A program made the position numbers and the translations under genes. From positions 1-64,000 of the forward strand of contig NZ_MNPU01000034.1 of the NCBI RefSeq assembly GCF_001983165.1: a stretch of DNA of 64,000 nucleotides, given 5' to 3'. This document shows, one piece after another, positions 25,098 through 35,616 of the stretch. How positions within the stretch are numbered: the stretch's first letter is position 1; every line of letters begins with the position of its first letter. Source of the DNA: Pseudomonas gessardii (GTDB taxonomy: Bacteria; Pseudomonadota; Gammaproteobacteria; Pseudomonadales; Pseudomonadaceae). Below the pieces are notes generated by a model, which saw nothing but the letters and a program-made list of their open reading frames with translations, was not told where the DNA came from and searched no databases.

Positions 25098-26492
25098 CTA
25101 GGCTGGGCGCGCTGTCGGCACTGGGTTTACCAGTTGCTCGAGCGTCGCGCGATCCAATAGTTCGGTGTCCAATTTGATGTAAATGGCCGCCTCTTCCGCG
25201 ACCACGACTGCATCTGTTACCCCTACGACGGCCTTCAGGCGCTCGACCAGACCGCTTTCACGGATCGCCTCGGGCGATAGCGGCAAACGCAGACTTGTGA
25301 CGTAGGGAGGTTCGCGCATGGTAACAGCAAAGACCAGCCAAAGTGCAGCCAGCCCGGCACATCCGAGGAACACAACCGACAAACCGCCATGCTGGAACAT
25401 CCAGCCGCCCATGATGCCGCCCAGCGCCGAGCCGAGGAACTGGCTGGTGGAATACACTCCCATGGCCGTGCCCTTGCCGCCGGCCGGTGAAACTTTACTG
25501 ATCAGCGAAGGCAGTGACGCCTCCAGCAGGTTGAACGCGGTGAAAAACACCACCGTGCCGATTACCAGCGCCCGTAGGCTGTCGCCGAACTGCCAGAAGA
25601 ATAGTTCAGTGAGCATCAATGTCGCGACGGCGCCGAGCAAAACTCGTTTCATTTTGCGTTTCTTCTCGCCGTAGATGATGAACGGGATCATGGCGAAGAA
25701 CGAAATCAGCAACGCGGTCAGGTACACCCACCAGTGCTCCTCCTTGGGCAACCCGGCCTTTTCCACCAGCGCCAGGGGCAAGGCGACGAAGCTGCACATC
25801 AGCATCGCGTGCAATACAAAGATACCCAAATCCAGGCGCAGCAGGTCCGGGTGCTTGAGGGTCGGTAGCAGCGCCTGCTTCGCCACACCCGACTCGCGGT
25901 GCTGCAGCGGCCCGGTAGAGCGCGGCACCATAAAGGCCACGACCAGGATGCCGAACAGCGCCATGCCGCCGGTGGCCAGGAACAAGCCGTGCAAGCCAAA
26001 GGCGCGGGTCAGCAGGGGGCCGACCACCATGGCCACGGCAAACGACAAACCGATGGTCATGCCAATCATGGCCATGGCCTTGGTGCGATGTTGTTCGCGG
26101 GTCAGGTCCGACAGCAGCGCCATCACCGCCGCGGAAATCGCCCCGGCACCTTGCAGGATGCGCCCGGCGATCACGCCCCAGATCGAATCGGCATTGGCTG
26201 CCAACACGCTGCCCAGAGCGAAGACGATCAGCCCCAGGTAGATCACCGGCCGGCGGCCAATGCGGTCGGAAATGATCCCGAACGGGATCTGGAAAATCGC
26301 CTGGGTCAGGCCATAGGCACCAATCGCCAGGCCGATTAGGGCCGGGGTCGCGCCGGCGAGGTCCATGCCATAGGTCGCCAGCACCGGCAACACCATAAAC
26401 ATACCCAGCATACGGAAGGCGAACACCAGGGCCAGACCGCTTGCCGCTCGGGTCTCGCCGCTACTCATGCGTTCGCTGTGGGGATCGTGCAT
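25098..26492 (-). CDS. MFS transporter with C-terminal YAM-like domain (YajR-like)
   Basis: A 464-residue major facilitator with 12 predicted helices. Motif A is in [19 protein letters not shown]. After the last helix (about residue 390) comes a soluble domain of about 65 residues ([18 protein letters not shown], then [16 protein letters not shown]), which matches the ferredoxin-like YAM domain of YajR. The substrate is unknown. I keep the first ATG at 26492; a second at 26468 is possible. The gene is divergent from uvrA and precedes ssb. Confidence 0.88.
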   Translation of the reverse strand: MHDPHSERMSSGETRAASGLALVFAFRMLGMFMVLPVLATYGMDLAGATPALIGLAIGAYGLTQAIFQIPFGIISDRIGRRPVIYLGLIVFALGSVLAANADSIWGVIAGRILQGAGAISAAVMALLSDLTREQHRTKAMAMIGMTIGLSFAVAMVVGPLLTRAFGLHGLFLATGGMALFGILVVAFMVPRSTGPLQHRESGVAKQALLPTLKHPDLLRLDLGIFVLHAMLMCSFVALPLALVEKAGLPKEEHWWVYLTALLISFFAMIPFIIYGEKKRKMKRVLLGAVATLMLTELFFWQFGDSLRALVIGTVVFFTAFNLLEASLPSLISKVSPAGGKGTAMGVYSTSQFLGSALGGIMGGWMFQHGGLSVVFLGCAGLAALWLVFAVTMREPPYVTSLRLPLSPEAIRESGLVERLKAVVGVTDAVVVAEEAAIYIKLDTELLDRATLEQLVNPVPTARPA

Positions 26493-26604
26493 GGAAAAAC
26501 CTCGTGTGAACCGGCGGCGATTCTACCAGTCCCATCGATTGAGAGGGTATATGCGGCGCTTTGCCGCGTGGCTTTCATGTCAGGCTGCAAGCGGCCTTTT
26601 GGCA

Positions 26605-26620
26605 GTGTATATTCATCCAG
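26605..26620 (+). promoter_or_regulatory. Degenerate LexA (SOS) box upstream of uvrA
   Basis: GTGTATATTCATCCAG resembles the SOS consensus CTGTATAT-N4-ACAG, with mismatches at the first C and at the A of ACAG. It lies about 50 bases before the uvrA start and is followed by a -10-like TATACT at 26631-26636. LexA control of uvrA is well established in gammaproteobacteria. Confidence 0.5.
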
Positions 26621-26670
26621 TCTTTAGCCGTATACTCCTGCATTATTTACGCCCGCCGTGCGAGGCCATC

Positions 26671-29505
26671 TTGGACAAGATCCTGATTCGTGGGGCTAGA
26701 ACCCACAACCTGAAGAACATCGACCTGACCCTGCCCCGGGACAAACTGATTGTCATCACCGGCTTGTCCGGGTCCGGCAAGTCATCACTGGCGTTCGATA
26801 CGCTGTATGCCGAAGGTCAGCGGCGTTATGTGGAGTCGCTGTCGGCTTATGCCCGGCAGTTCCTGTCGATGATGGAAAAGCCTGATGTCGACACCATTGA
26901 AGGCCTGTCGCCAGCCATTTCCATCGAACAGAAGTCCACCTCCCACAACCCGCGCTCCACCGTGGGCACCATCACCGAAATCTACGATTACCTGCGCTTG
27001 CTGTACGCACGCGTCGGCATCCCGCGCTGCCCGGATCACGACATCCCCCTGGAAGCCCAGACCGTCAGCCAGATGGTCGACCTGGTGCTGGCCCAGCCGG
27101 AAGGCGCCAAGCTGATGCTGCTGGCCCCGGTGATTCGCGAGCGCAAGGGCGAGCACTTGTCGGTCTTTGAAGAGCTGCGCGCCCAGGGCTTTGTCCGCGC
27201 CCGCATCAACGGCAAGCTGTATGAGTTGGATGAAGCGCCGAAGCTGGATAAACAGAAGAAGCACACCATCGATGTAGTGGTCGACCGGTTCAAGGTGCGC
27301 GCCGATCTGCAGCAACGCCTGGCGGAGTCGTTCGAGACCGCATTGAAGCTGGCGGATGGTATCGCCCTGATGGCGCCGATGGACGACGAGCCGGGCGAAG
27401 AGATCATCTTCTCCGCGCGCTTTGCCTGCCCGATCTGCGGCCATGCCATCAGCGAGCTGGAGCCCAAGCTGTTCTCCTTCAACAACCCGGCCGGCGCCTG
27501 CCCGACCTGTGATGGCCTGGGGGTCAAGCAGTTCTTCGATATCAAGCGCCTGGTCAATGGCGACCTGACGCTGGCGGAGGGCGCAATACGCGGCTGGGAC
27601 CGACGCAATGTGTATTACTTCCAGATGCTCGGGTCGTTGGCCGCCCACTATAAATTCAGCCTGGAAGTGCCGTTCAACGAGTTGCCGGCCGAGCAACAGA
27701 AAGTCATCCTGCATGGCAGCGGCTCGCAGAACGTCGACTTCAAGTACCTCAATGACCGTGGCGATATCGTCAAGCGCTCCCACCCGTTCGAGGGCATCGT
27801 GCCTAACCTGGAACGGCGCTACCGGGAAACCGAGTCGGCCAGCGTGCGCGAGGAGTTGGCCAAGTTCCTCAGCACCCAGCCCTGCCCGGATTGCCGCGGC
27901 ACCCGCTTGCGTCGCGAAGCCCGCCACGTATGGGTCGGCGAGAAGACCCTGCCGGCGGTGACCAACCTGCCGATCGGCGATGCCTGCGAATACTTCGGCG
28001 TACTGAAGCTGACCGGGCGCCGCGGCGAGATTGCCGACAAGATCCTCAAGGAAATCCGCGAGCGCCTGCAGTTCCTGGTCAACGTGGGCCTGGACTACCT
28101 GTCCCTGGATCGCAGTGCCGACACCCTGTCCGGCGGCGAGGCTCAGCGCATTCGCCTGGCCAGCCAGATCGGTGCCGGCCTGGTGGGCGTGCTGTACATC
28201 CTCGACGAACCCTCCATCGGCCTGCATCAGCGCGACAACGATCGCTTGCTGGGCACGCTCAAGCACCTACGGGATATCGGCAACACGGTGATCGTGGTCG
28301 AGCATGATGAGGATGCCATTCGCCTGGCGGACTACGTCGTCGATATCGGCCCCGGTGCGGGCGTGCATGGCGGCCATATTGTTGCCCAGGGCACACCGGC
28401 CGAAGTCATGGCCCACCCGGACTCATTGACCGGCAAATACTTGTCTGGCCGGGTGAAAATCGAAGTGCCGGCCAAACGTACGCCACGTAACAAAAAACAG
28501 GCGCTGCACCTCAAGGGCGCGCGCGGCAACAACCTGCGCAATGTCGATCTGGAAATCCCTCTGGGCCTGCTGACCTGCGTGACCGGTGTATCCGGCTCAG
28601 GCAAGTCGACGCTGATCAACAACACCCTGTTCCCCCTCAGCGCCACCGCATTGAACGGTGCCACCACCCTGGAAGCTGCCGCCCATGACAGCATCAAGGG
28701 CCTGGAGCTGCTGGACAAGGTGGTGGATATCGACCAGAGCCCGATTGGTCGTACCCCCCGCTCCAACCCGGCGACCTATACCGGGCTGTTCACGCCCATA
28801 CGCGAACTGTTTGCCGGCGTGCCGGAGTCCCGCTCCCGGGGTTATGGGCCTGGGCGTTTCTCCTTCAACGTCAAGGGCGGGCGCTGCGAGGCGTGCCAGG
28901 GCGACGGCTTGATCAAGGTCGAGATGCACTTTTTGCCGGACATCTACGTGCCGTGCGATGTGTGCAAGAGCAAGCGCTACAACCGCGAAACCCTGGAGAT
29001 CAAATACAAGGGCAAGAACATCCATGAAACCCTCGAGATGACCATCGAGGAAGCGCGGGTGTTCTTTGATGCAGTGCCAGCCCTGGCACGCAAGCTCCAG
29101 ACCCTGATGGACGTGGGCTTGTCGTATATCAAGCTAGGGCAGTCGGCGACTACGCTGTCCGGTGGTGAGGCGCAGCGGGTGAAGCTGTCCCGCGAACTGT
29201 CCAAGCGCGATACCGGCAAGACCCTGTATATCCTCGATGAGCCGACCACCGGTTTACACTTCGCGGATATCCAGCAATTGCTCGACGTACTGCATCGTTT
29301 GCGCGACCACGGCAATACCGTAGTGGTGATCGAGCACAACCTGGATGTGATCAAGACAGCCGACTGGCTGGTGGACCTGGGGCCGGAAGGCGGTTCCAAG
29401 GGTGGGCAGATTATTGCGGTGGGTACGCCGGAACAGGTTTCGGAGATGCCGCAGTCCCACACTGGCTACTATCTGAAGCCGTTGCTGGCGCGCGACCGGG
29501 CCTGA
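26671..29505 (+). CDS. uvrA: Excinuclease ABC subunit A
   Basis: UvrA finds DNA lesions in nucleotide excision repair and loads UvrB. The protein is 944 residues if it starts at the TTG at 26671 ([18 protein letters not shown], the family start), preceded by GAGG. Two ABC modules carry Walker A motifs (GLSGSGKSS at about 31-39 and GVSGSGKST at about 642). Both signatures read LSGGEAQR. Zinc modules are CPICGH...CPTC near residue 254 and [14 protein letters not shown]...CDVC near residue 740. The longer upstream frame has no UvrA-like residues. Confidence 0.97.
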   Translation: MDKILIRGARTHNLKNIDLTLPRDKLIVITGLSGSGKSSLAFDTLYAEGQRRYVESLSAYARQFLSMMEKPDVDTIEGLSPAISIEQKSTSHNPRSTVGTITEIYDYLRLLYARVGIPRCPDHDIPLEAQTVSQMVDLVLAQPEGAKLMLLAPVIRERKGEHLSVFEELRAQGFVRARINGKLYELDEAPKLDKQKKHTIDVVVDRFKVRADLQQRLAESFETALKLADGIALMAPMDDEPGEEIIFSARFACPICGHAISELEPKLFSFNNPAGACPTCDGLGVKQFFDIKRLVNGDLTLAEGAIRGWDRRNVYYFQMLGSLAAHYKFSLEVPFNELPAEQQKVILHGSGSQNVDFKYLNDRGDIVKRSHPFEGIVPNLERRYRETESASVREELAKFLSTQPCPDCRGTRLRREARHVWVGEKTLPAVTNLPIGDACEYFGVLKLTGRRGEIADKILKEIRERLQFLVNVGLDYLSLDRSADTLSGGEAQRIRLASQIGAGLVGVLYILDEPSIGLHQRDNDRLLGTLKHLRDIGNTVIVVEHDEDAIRLADYVVDIGPGAGVHGGHIVAQGTPAEVMAHPDSLTGKYLSGRVKIEVPAKRTPRNKKQALHLKGARGNNLRNVDLEIPLGLLTCVTGVSGSGKSTLINNTLFPLSATALNGATTLEAAAHDSIKGLELLDKVVDIDQSPIGRTPRSNPATYTGLFTPIRELFAGVPESRSRGYGPGRFSFNVKGGRCEACQGDGLIKVEMHFLPDIYVPCDVCKSKRYNRETLEIKYKGKNIHETLEMTIEEARVFFDAVPALARKLQTLMDVGLSYIKLGQSATTLSGGEAQRVKLSRELSKRDTGKTLYILDEPTTGLHFADIQQLLDVLHRLRDHGNTVVVIEHNLDVIKTADWLVDLGPEGGSKGGQIIAVGTPEQVSEMPQSHTGYYLKPLLARDRA

Positions 29506-29520
29506 GTTTTCGGGCCCAAC

Positions 29521-29560
29521 AAAAAGCCCCTGTCACCGCTACGGTGACAGGGGCTTTTTT
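29521..29560. terminator. Bidirectional terminator between uvrA and the ferritin gene
   Basis: AAAAAGCCCCTGTCACCG (29521-29538) pairs with the matching arm ending at 29560. There is a T-run on each strand. It can end both convergent transcripts. Confidence 0.92.
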
Positions 29561-29572
29561 ATGCCGGCGGAA

Positions 29573-30037
29573 TCAGAACTGCGATTGCAGGTAGTTTTCC
29601 AGGCCGATCAACTTGATCAGACCCAACTGCTTTTCCAGCCAGTAAGTGTGATCTTCTTCGGTATCGTTCAACTGTACGCGCAGGATTTCCCGGGTCACAT
29701 AGTCGTTGTGCTTTTCGCAAAGCTCAATACCCTTGCAGAGCGCAGCGCGAACCTTGTATTCCAGGCGCAAGTCGCTGGCGAGCATCTCAGGCACGGTGGT
29801 GCCGGTATCCAGGTCGTCAGGACGCATACGCGGCGTGCCTTCGAGCATCAGGATACGGCGCATCAGTGCGTCGGCGTGCTGTGCCTCTTCTTCCATTTCG
29901 TGGTTGATACGCTCGTAGAGCTCGGTAAAGCCCCAGTCTTCGTACATACGCGAGTGGATGAAATATTGGTCACGAGCTGCCAGTTCGCCCGTCAGCAACG
30001 TGTTGAGGTAATCGATTACGTCGGGGTGACCTTGCAT
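29573..30037 (-). CDS. Ferritin-like iron storage protein (FtnA type, annotated bacterioferritin)
   Basis: A 154-residue ferritin, start chosen at [15 protein letters not shown]. Ferroxidase ligands are present: E18, Y25, E51, H54, E93, E127, H130. The haem ligand Met52 of true bacterioferritins is replaced by Ala in [10 protein letters not shown], so haem binding of the usual kind is unlikely. The sequence and position between uvrA and katA match P. aeruginosa PA4235 (FtnA, formerly BfrA). It stores iron oxidised with oxygen or peroxide, which suits the adjacent catalase. Confidence 0.93.
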   Translation of the reverse strand: MQGHPDVIDYLNTLLTGELAARDQYFIHSRMYEDWGFTELYERINHEMEEEAQHADALMRRILMLEGTPRMRPDDLDTGTTVPEMLASDLRLEYKVRAALCKGIELCEKHNDYVTREILRVQLNDTEEDHTYWLEKQLGLIKLIGLENYLQSQF

Positions 30038-30150
30038 CGCCCTACATCTCCCTGCTTGAAAGGCTGTAGTTTGAACCAAGCGGACCCGCAGGTCACGGGA
30101 TGAACGGCATAAAAGTGAAGTTTTTCGGAGAAAAGTAGCTGAAATAACGC

Positions 30151-30175
30151 AAAAACCGCCCAAATGAGGGCGGTT
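30151..30175 (-). terminator. Terminator downstream of katA
   Basis: AACCGCCC (30154-30161) pairs with GGGCGGTT (30168-30175) and is followed on the minus strand by five T (30151-30155). It separates katA from the ferritin gene, so each has its own transcript. Confidence 0.88.
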
Positions 30176-30192
30176 CTGCTTATCACTTAGAG

Positions 30193-31641
30193 TTAGTTAA
30201 GCGATACACCCAGTGCCGTTGCGATCCCTTCTCCATAAGCCGGATCGGCCTTGAAGAAGTGCTGCAACTGACGCTGAACCACATCGCTGGAAACACCCGC
30301 CATCGCGCCGGCGATGTTGTTGATCAACAGCGCTTTTTGCTCAGCATTCATCAGGCGGAACAACGCACCGGCGTGGCTGTAGTAGTCAGTGTCTTCGCGG
30401 TGATCGTAGCGATCCGCCACACCACTGAGGGCCAGGGCAGGTTCTGCGTACTGCGGAGCCTGTTTGGGCGCATCGCTGTAGCTGTTGGGCTCGTAGTTGG
30501 GAGCCGCGCCACCGTTGCTGCCAAACGCCATGGAGCCATCGCGCTGGTAGTTGTTGACCGGGCTGCGCGAAGCATTCACCGGCAGGTGCTGGTGGTTGGT
30601 ACCAATACGATAGCGGTGTGCGTCAGCGTAAGCGAACACGCGACCTTGCAGCATGCGATCCGGCGACAAACCGACACCAGGCACCATGTTGCTTGGACCG
30701 AACGCGGCCTGCTCCACTTCGGCGAAGTAGTTCTGCGGGTTGCGGTTCAACTCCAGTTCCCCCACTTCAATCAGCGGGAATTCTTTCTGCGACCAGGTTT
30801 TGGTCACGTCGAAAGGGTTCTCGTAATGAGCGTTGGCCTGGGCCTCGGTCATGATCTGGATGCACACCCGCCATTTTGGGAAGTCACCGCGCTCAATGGC
30901 CTCGAACAGATCGCGCTGGGCGTAATCCGGATCGGTGCCGGCAAGGCGTGCAGCATCGGCAGGCGCCAGGTTCTTGATGCCTTGCTTGGTCTTGTAGTGC
31001 CACTTGACCCAGTGACGCTCACCCTTGGCGCTGATCAGGCTGTAGGTGTGGCTACCAAAGCCGTGCATATGACGATAGCCATCCGGGATGCCACGGTCCG
31101 AGAACAAGATGGTGACCTGGTGCAGCGCCTCAGGCGAATGCGACCAGAAGTCCCACTTCATCTGCGCACTTTTCAGATTGCTTTGCGGCAAACGCTTTTG
31201 GGTGTGGATAAAGTCCGGGAATTTCAGCGGGTCACGGATGAAGAAGATCGGGGTGTTATTGCCCACGATGTCCCAGTTCCCTTCTTCGGTGTAGAACTTC
31301 AGTGCGAAACCACGTGGGTCGCGCTCAGTATCAGCCGAGCCGCGCTCACCGCCGACAGTCGAGAAACGCAAGAAGGTCGGAGTCTGCTTGCCAACCGCTT
31401 CAAACAGTTTGGCACTGGTGTAGCGGGTGATGTCTTTGGTCACCGTGAATGTGCCATACGCGCCCGAGCCTTTGGCGTGTACACGACGCTCTGGGATGTT
31501 TTCACGGTTGAAGTGGGCAAGCTTCTCGAGCAGGTGAAAATCGTCGAGCAGCAGCGGGCCACGCGGGCCAGCGGAACGGGAGTTCTGGTTATCCGCGACG
31601 GGAGCACCGCTGGCGGTTGTAAGGGTTTTATTCTGGCTCAT
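30193..31641 (-). CDS. katA: Catalase KatA (monofunctional haem catalase)
   Basis: A 482-residue small-subunit catalase. The catalytic histidine lies in [14 protein letters not shown] (about H55) and the distal asparagine in [11 protein letters not shown] (about N128). The proximal haem tyrosine is in [14 protein letters not shown]. The start [19 protein letters not shown] is preceded by GAGGAGATT, a strong ribosome-binding site; the longer frame upstream is not family-like. It removes hydrogen peroxide in the cytoplasm. The neighbouring ferritin supports a shared iron and peroxide role. Confidence 0.97.
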   Translation of the reverse strand: MSQNKTLTTASGAPVADNQNSRSAGPRGPLLLDDFHLLEKLAHFNRENIPERRVHAKGSGAYGTFTVTKDITRYTSAKLFEAVGKQTPTFLRFSTVGGERGSADTERDPRGFALKFYTEEGNWDIVGNNTPIFFIRDPLKFPDFIHTQKRLPQSNLKSAQMKWDFWSHSPEALHQVTILFSDRGIPDGYRHMHGFGSHTYSLISAKGERHWVKWHYKTKQGIKNLAPADAARLAGTDPDYAQRDLFEAIERGDFPKWRVCIQIMTEAQANAHYENPFDVTKTWSQKEFPLIEVGELELNRNPQNYFAEVEQAAFGPSNMVPGVGLSPDRMLQGRVFAYADAHRYRIGTNHQHLPVNASRSPVNNYQRDGSMAFGSNGGAAPNYEPNSYSDAPKQAPQYAEPALALSGVADRYDHREDTDYYSHAGALFRLMNAEQKALLINNIAGAMAGVSSDVVQRQLQHFFKADPAYGEGIATALGVSLN

Positions 31642-31914
31642 GCTCAATCTCCTCAGGTCAGTCATGGAACTGCCGGCTAATCGGCTTGGAGGGAGTATTG
31701 ACCAGGAAGATGACACCATCAAATTTATTAAATCATGCACATCGATAGTTAATTACTAACGAAATCCTGATTCAAATAGCCAAAGCCAAACACGCCACTG
31801 GCCGTGGCACCGGTATTGGTACATTTGCTAAAGATTCCTTGGGGGCTCAGAAATAATTTTTAGGTATCCGAACTCATATACTCAGGCCCCACCCCAGAAA
31901 AGTCATGGCACACA
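31642..31914. promoter_or_regulatory. Divergent control region of katA and the 31.9 kb gene
   Basis: This 273-base AT-richer region has no coding signal. ATAGTTAATTACTAA (31745-31759) resembles one half of an OxyR site (ATAG-nt-nnn-an-CTAT), but the second half is poor. OxyR control of katA is expected from other pseudomonads; the site shown here is only suggestive. Confidence 0.3.
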
Positions 31915-32391
31915 ATGATGAAAATAAATTTGATGGGATTGATGTTCTTAACCTTCAGTATTCCGGCTCTGGCAGCTCCTGCCGCCCCGTCCATTGACGT
32001 CACATTCGGTAAGCCTACCCATATCCACCACCTGACCTATCAGAAGCTTTATGACGCCAAACCCTTCAAGGAAGCGACGCTTTATTACTATGAGAATGGG
32101 TTATACAAAATCATTTCTCCGGGTGAAGAGCACTATGGCGTCTATGTCGTGAAAGGCTCCTTCGCAGATCAAGACTACGCCATCAGTTATATCTCACTCC
32201 CCTCAGAGGACTGGTACGGAAATGTGGCGCTGCATGACCTGACATTTAATGCCAAGACCGGCATCTTCGGACAGCAAGCTCACATCCCCAGCGACCAGAA
32301 CATCCCCAAGCAAGACGGCACCTTCCTACTCGAGAAGAATCAGGAAGCGGACCCTCGTTCGATCAAGTGGCCTGTTGCCGCTCGACAATAA
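31915..32391 (+). CDS. Secreted protein of unknown function
   Basis: A 158-residue protein with a clear signal peptide (MMKINLMGLMFLTFSIPALA). The mature part is rich in Tyr, His and Asp with a beta-like pattern: FGKPTHIHHLTYQKLYDAK, EATLYYYENGLYKIISPGEE, YGVYVVKGSFADQDYAISY. No catalytic motif or known family is recognised. Codon use is less GC-rich than its neighbours and the ribosome-binding site is weak, which suggests a recently acquired or weakly expressed gene. Either of the two consecutive ATGs could be used. Confidence 0.7.
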   Translation: MMKINLMGLMFLTFSIPALAAPAAPSIDVTFGKPTHIHHLTYQKLYDAKPFKEATLYYYENGLYKIISPGEEHYGVYVVKGSFADQDYAISYISLPSEDWYGNVALHDLTFNAKTGIFGQQAHIPSDQNIPKQDGTFLLEKNQEADPRSIKWPVAARQ

Positions 32392-32430
32392 GCATCATCC
32401 CCACAACCGGATGCTTTTCCATCGCCCACA

Positions 32431-32457
32431 AAAAACCGGGCACTAGGCCCGGTTTTT
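32431..32457. terminator. Bidirectional terminator downstream of rplQ
   Basis: AAAAACCGGGC (32431-32441) pairs with GCCCGGTTTTT (32447-32457), with T-runs on both strands. It ends the alpha operon on the minus strand and the secreted-protein gene on the plus strand. Confidence 0.92.
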
Positions 32458-32474
32458 CGTAGCAGACTGTCGTC

Positions 32475-32861
32475 TTACTCGGCGGATACAGCTTCGCCAG
32501 CAGTAGCACGATCAACCAACTCGACGTACGCCATAGGCGCGTTGTCGCCAGTGCGGAAACCGCACTTGAGGATGCGCAGGTAGCCACCCTCACGGGTAGC
32601 ATAACGCTTGCCCAGGTCGTTGAAGAGCTTACCAACGATAGCTTTCGAGCGAGTACGGTCGAAAGCCAAACGGCGGTTAGCCAGGCTGTCTGTCTTGGCC
32701 AAAGTGATCAGCGGCTCAGCAACGCGACGCAGTTCTTTGGCTTTCGGCAGTGTAGTTTTGATCAGCTCGTGCTCGAACAGCGACACCGCCATGTTTTGAA
32801 ACATGGCCTTGCGGTGCGAGCTGGTACGGCTCAGGTGACGACCACTTTTACGATGACGCAT
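32475..32861 (-). CDS. rplQ: 50S ribosomal protein L17
   Basis: A 128-residue protein starting [20 protein letters not shown], the invariant L17 opening. [20 protein letters not shown] and a C-terminal [13 protein letters not shown] follow. L17 sits near the peptide exit tunnel. It is the last gene of the alpha operon, 41 bases after rpoA. Confidence 0.98.
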   Translation of the reverse strand: MRHRKSGRHLSRTSSHRKAMFQNMAVSLFEHELIKTTLPKAKELRRVAEPLITLAKTDSLANRRLAFDRTRSKAIVGKLFNDLGKRYATREGGYLRILKCGFRTGDNAPMAYVELVDRATAGEAVSAE

Positions 32862-32902
32862 GGTTCATTCCTTACCAAACTCACGTTCGGTGATTACGAC
32901 GA

Positions 32903-33904
32903 TCAGGCAGTCGCCTTGTCGTCCTTCTTAAGACTTGCAGGCGGCCAGTTGTCGAGGCGCATGCCGAGGGACAGACCGCGGGAGGCCAGAACGTCCTTGA
33001 TTTCAGTCAAGGATTTCTTGCCCAGGTTCGGAGTCTTCAACAGTTCTACTTCGGTACGCTGAATCAGGTCACCGATGTAGTAAATGTTTTCCGCCTTAAG
33101 GCAGTTAGCCGAACGTACAGTCAGTTCCAGATCGTCAACCGGGCGAAGCAGGATCGGATCGATCTCGTCTTCCTGCTCGATTACCACTGGTTCGCTGTCA
33201 CCCTTGAGGTCGACGAACGCAGCCAACTGCTGTTGCAGGATGGTTGCAGCGCGGCGAATAGCCTCTTCAGGATCCAGAGTACCGTTGGTTTCCAGATCAA
33301 TAACCAGCTTGTCCAGGTTAGTACGCTGCTCGACACGGGCGTTTTCCACCACGTATGCGATACGGCGAACCGGGCTGAACGAAGAGTCAAGCTGCAAGCG
33401 ACCAATGCTGCGGCTTTCGTCTTCATCGCTCTGACGCGAGTCGGCCGGTTCATAACCACGACCACGAGCTACGGTGAGCTTCATGTTCAGGGCGCCGTTA
33501 GACGCCAGGTTAGCGATTACGTGATCGGGGTTAACGATCTCGACATCATGATCCAGCTGAATATCGGCAGCGGTAACCACCCCCGAACCCTTCTTCGACA
33601 AGGTCAGCGTAACTTCGTCACGGCCGTGCAGCTTGATAGCCAGACCTTTAAGGTTCAACAGGATTTCAATTACGTCTTCCTGTACACCTTCGATGGCGCT
33701 GTACTCGTGGAGCACACCGTCAATCTCGGCCTCGACTACTGCACAGCCGGGCATTGAGGACAACAGGATGCGGCGCAGCGCGTTGCCCAGGGTGTGGCCA
33801 AAACCACGCTCGAGAGGCTCGAGAGTGATCTTGGCGCGGGTTGGACTGACAACCTGCACATCAATGTGGCGGGGTGTCAGGAACTCATTTACCGAAATCT
33901 GCAT
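32903..33904 (-). CDS. rpoA: RNA polymerase alpha subunit
   Basis: A 333-residue subunit that dimerises to start polymerase assembly. The N-terminal domain (about 1-230) has [20 protein letters not shown] and the C-terminal domain (about 245-325) has [20 protein letters not shown] and [21 protein letters not shown]. The latter binds UP elements and activators such as Anr. It is cotranscribed with rpsD and rplQ. Confidence 0.99.
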   Translation of the reverse strand: MQISVNEFLTPRHIDVQVVSPTRAKITLEPLERGFGHTLGNALRRILLSSMPGCAVVEAEIDGVLHEYSAIEGVQEDVIEILLNLKGLAIKLHGRDEVTLTLSKKGSGVVTAADIQLDHDVEIVNPDHVIANLASNGALNMKLTVARGRGYEPADSRQSDEDESRSIGRLQLDSSFSPVRRIAYVVENARVEQRTNLDKLVIDLETNGTLDPEEAIRRAATILQQQLAAFVDLKGDSEPVVIEQEDEIDPILLRPVDDLELTVRSANCLKAENIYYIGDLIQRTEVELLKTPNLGKKSLTEIKDVLASRGLSLGMRLDNWPPASLKKDDKATA

Positions 33905-33926
33905 GGATGCACCTATTTTCTAGCCC

Positions 33927-34547
33927 TTACTTGGAGTAGAGCTCGACAATCAGGCTTTCGTTGATGTCGGCGGACAGATCACTGCGAGCAGGAACGTTCT
34001 TGAAAACGCCCGACTTCTTCTCAGTGTCTACTTCTACCCATTCTACGCGGCCACGTTGGGCACACAGATCGAGAGCTTGGACAATGCGAAGTTGGTTTTT
34101 TGCTTTCTCGCGAATCGCGACCACGTCACCAGCACGAACCTGGTAGGACGGGACGTTAACGGTTTGGCCGTTTACGCTGACGGATTTGTGCGATACCAGC
34201 TGACGGGATTCGGCACGAGTAGAACCAAAGCCCATACGGTATACAACGTTGTCCAGACGGCATTCGAGCAGTTGCAGCAGGTTTTCACCGGTTGCACCTT
34301 TCTTGCCAGCAGCTTCTTTGTAGTAGCCGCTGAACTGACGCTCGAGAACGCCGTAGATACGACGGACCTTCTGCTTTTCACGCAGTTGGGTGCCGTAGTC
34401 GGACTGGCGACCGCGGCGTTGGCCGTGGATACCAGGTGCTGCTTCAATGTTGCACTTCGATTCGATCGCGCGCACGCCGCTCTTCAGAAAGAGATCGGTG
34501 CCTTCGCGACGAGCGAGTTTGCATTTTGGACCAATGTAACGAGCCAT
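33927..34547 (-). CDS. rpsD: 30S ribosomal protein S4
   Basis: A 206-residue primary 16S rRNA-binding protein. [19 protein letters not shown] opens it, and the S4 domain carries [20 protein letters not shown] and [16 protein letters not shown]. In E. coli S4 represses the alpha operon translationally; the same is expected here because the gene order is conserved. Confidence 0.98.
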   Translation of the reverse strand: MARYIGPKCKLARREGTDLFLKSGVRAIESKCNIEAAPGIHGQRRGRQSDYGTQLREKQKVRRIYGVLERQFSGYYKEAAGKKGATGENLLQLLECRLDNVVYRMGFGSTRAESRQLVSHKSVSVNGQTVNVPSYQVRAGDVVAIREKAKNQLRIVQALDLCAQRGRVEWVEVDTEKKSGVFKNVPARSDLSADINESLIVELYSK

Positions 34548-34565
34548 TCTTTACAATCTCCTGGA

Positions 34566-34955
34566 TTACACGCGGCGCTTCTTCGGCGGACGGCACCCGT
34601 TGTGCGGGATTGGCGTCACGTCGGTGATGCTGGCGATCTTATAGCCACAGCCGTTCAAAGCACGGACAGCAGACTCACGACCTGGACCTGGACCCTTGAC
34701 GTTAACGTCGAGGTTTTTCAGGCCATATTCCAGCGCAGCTTGACCAGCACGTTCAGCAGCTACTTGAGCAGCAAACGGGGTGGACTTGCGGGAACCGCGG
34801 AAACCCGAACCACCGGAGGTAGCCCAAGAAAGCGCGTTACCTTGACGGTCGGTGATGGTCACGATGGTATTGTTAAAAGACGCATGGATGTGGGCGATGC
34901 CATCAACCACTGTCTTTTTAACTTTTTTACGAGGACGAGCAGCAGGTTTTGCCAT
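34566..34955 (-). CDS. rpsK: 30S ribosomal protein S11
   Basis: A 129-residue platform protein with [20 protein letters not shown], then [19 protein letters not shown] and the C-terminal [18 protein letters not shown]. It follows rpsM by 30 bases. Confidence 0.98.
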   Translation of the reverse strand: MAKPAARPRKKVKKTVVDGIAHIHASFNNTIVTITDRQGNALSWATSGGSGFRGSRKSTPFAAQVAAERAGQAALEYGLKNLDVNVKGPGPGRESAVRALNGCGYKIASITDVTPIPHNGCRPPKKRRV

Positions 34956-34985
34956 GATAATTTTCCTGTCGATTCGCTGGGGCGA

Positions 34986-35342
34986 TTACTTGCGGATCGG
35001 CTTACGCGGACCTTTACGGGTACGCGCGTTAGTCTTGGTACGCTGACCGCGCACTGGAAGACCACGACGATGACGCAGACCGCGATAGCAACCGAGGTCC
35101 ATCAAACGCTTGATTTTCATGTTGATTTCGCGACGCAGGTCACCTTCAGTGGTGAACTTCGCCACTTCGCCACGCAGCGATTCAATCTGCTCGTCGCTCA
35201 GATCCTTGATCTTAGCGGCTGGGTTTACCCCAGCAACTGCGCAAATTTTCTGCGCAGTAGTGCGACCAACACCATAGATGTAGGTCAGCGAGATAACAGT
35301 GTGCTTGTTATCTGGAATGTTAACGCCTGCAATACGGGCCAT
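34986..35342 (-). CDS. rpsM: 30S ribosomal protein S13
   Basis: A 118-residue head protein that contacts L5 and tRNA. It starts [19 protein letters not shown] and ends with the basic tail [20 protein letters not shown]. It is the first gene of the alpha operon, directly after the promoter at 35402-35430. Confidence 0.98.
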   Translation of the reverse strand: MARIAGVNIPDNKHTVISLTYIYGVGRTTAQKICAVAGVNPAAKIKDLSDEQIESLRGEVAKFTTEGDLRREINMKIKRLMDLGCYRGLRHRRGLPVRGQRTKTNARTRKGPRKPIRK

Positions 35343-35401
35343 TCAGTGGGACTCCAATTGACAGCTACCTACGCCCCGGAAGCCAAGAAATAGGGCGCGA
35401 G

Positions 35402-35430
35402 ATAATATCGCTGTAATAACAAATAATCAA
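35402..35430 (-). promoter_or_regulatory. Promoter of the alpha operon (rpsM)
   Basis: On the minus strand TTGATT (complement of 35425-35430), a 17-base spacer and TATTAT (complement of 35402-35407) form a strong sigma-70 promoter. It lies 60 bases before the rpsM start. The -35 box begins at the first base after the hairpin at 35431-35454. Confidence 0.8.
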
Positions 35431-35454
35431 CCCGGCAGCGCACTAGCTGCCGGG
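35431..35454 (-). terminator. Hairpin at the rpmJ/rpsM junction
   Basis: CCCGGCAGC (35431-35439) pairs with GCTGCCGGG (35446-35454), a nine-base GC-rich stem with a six-base loop. On the minus strand it is followed by TTGATTATTTG, a broken T-run that also contains the -35 box. It probably attenuates transcription from the spc operon. Confidence 0.6.
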
Positions 35455-35471
35455 CTTCAAGCGGATCACAC

Positions 35472-35588
35472 TCAGCCTTGGCGCTGTTTGTGACGCGGTT
35501 CCGCGCTGCAAATTACTCGAACAACACCTTCGCGGCGAATAATCTTGCAGTTACGGCACAGCTTTTTCACCGATGCACGAACTTTCAT
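35472..35588 (-). CDS. rpmJ: 50S ribosomal protein L36, zinc-ribbon form
   Basis: A 38-residue protein, [20 protein letters not shown] and onwards to PRHKQRQG. The zinc ligands C11, C14, C27 and H33 are all present, so this is the C+ form. It lies between secY (28 bases upstream) and the hairpin before rpsM, as the last gene of the spc operon. Confidence 0.96.
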
Positions 35589-35616
35589 CACCAACTCCTC
35601 GAACCTTATGGGGTAC

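Noticed and set aside
31745-31781. Full OxyR site upstream of katA
   Set aside because: Only the first half resembles the consensus. The second half matches poorly, so I list it only as part of the control region.
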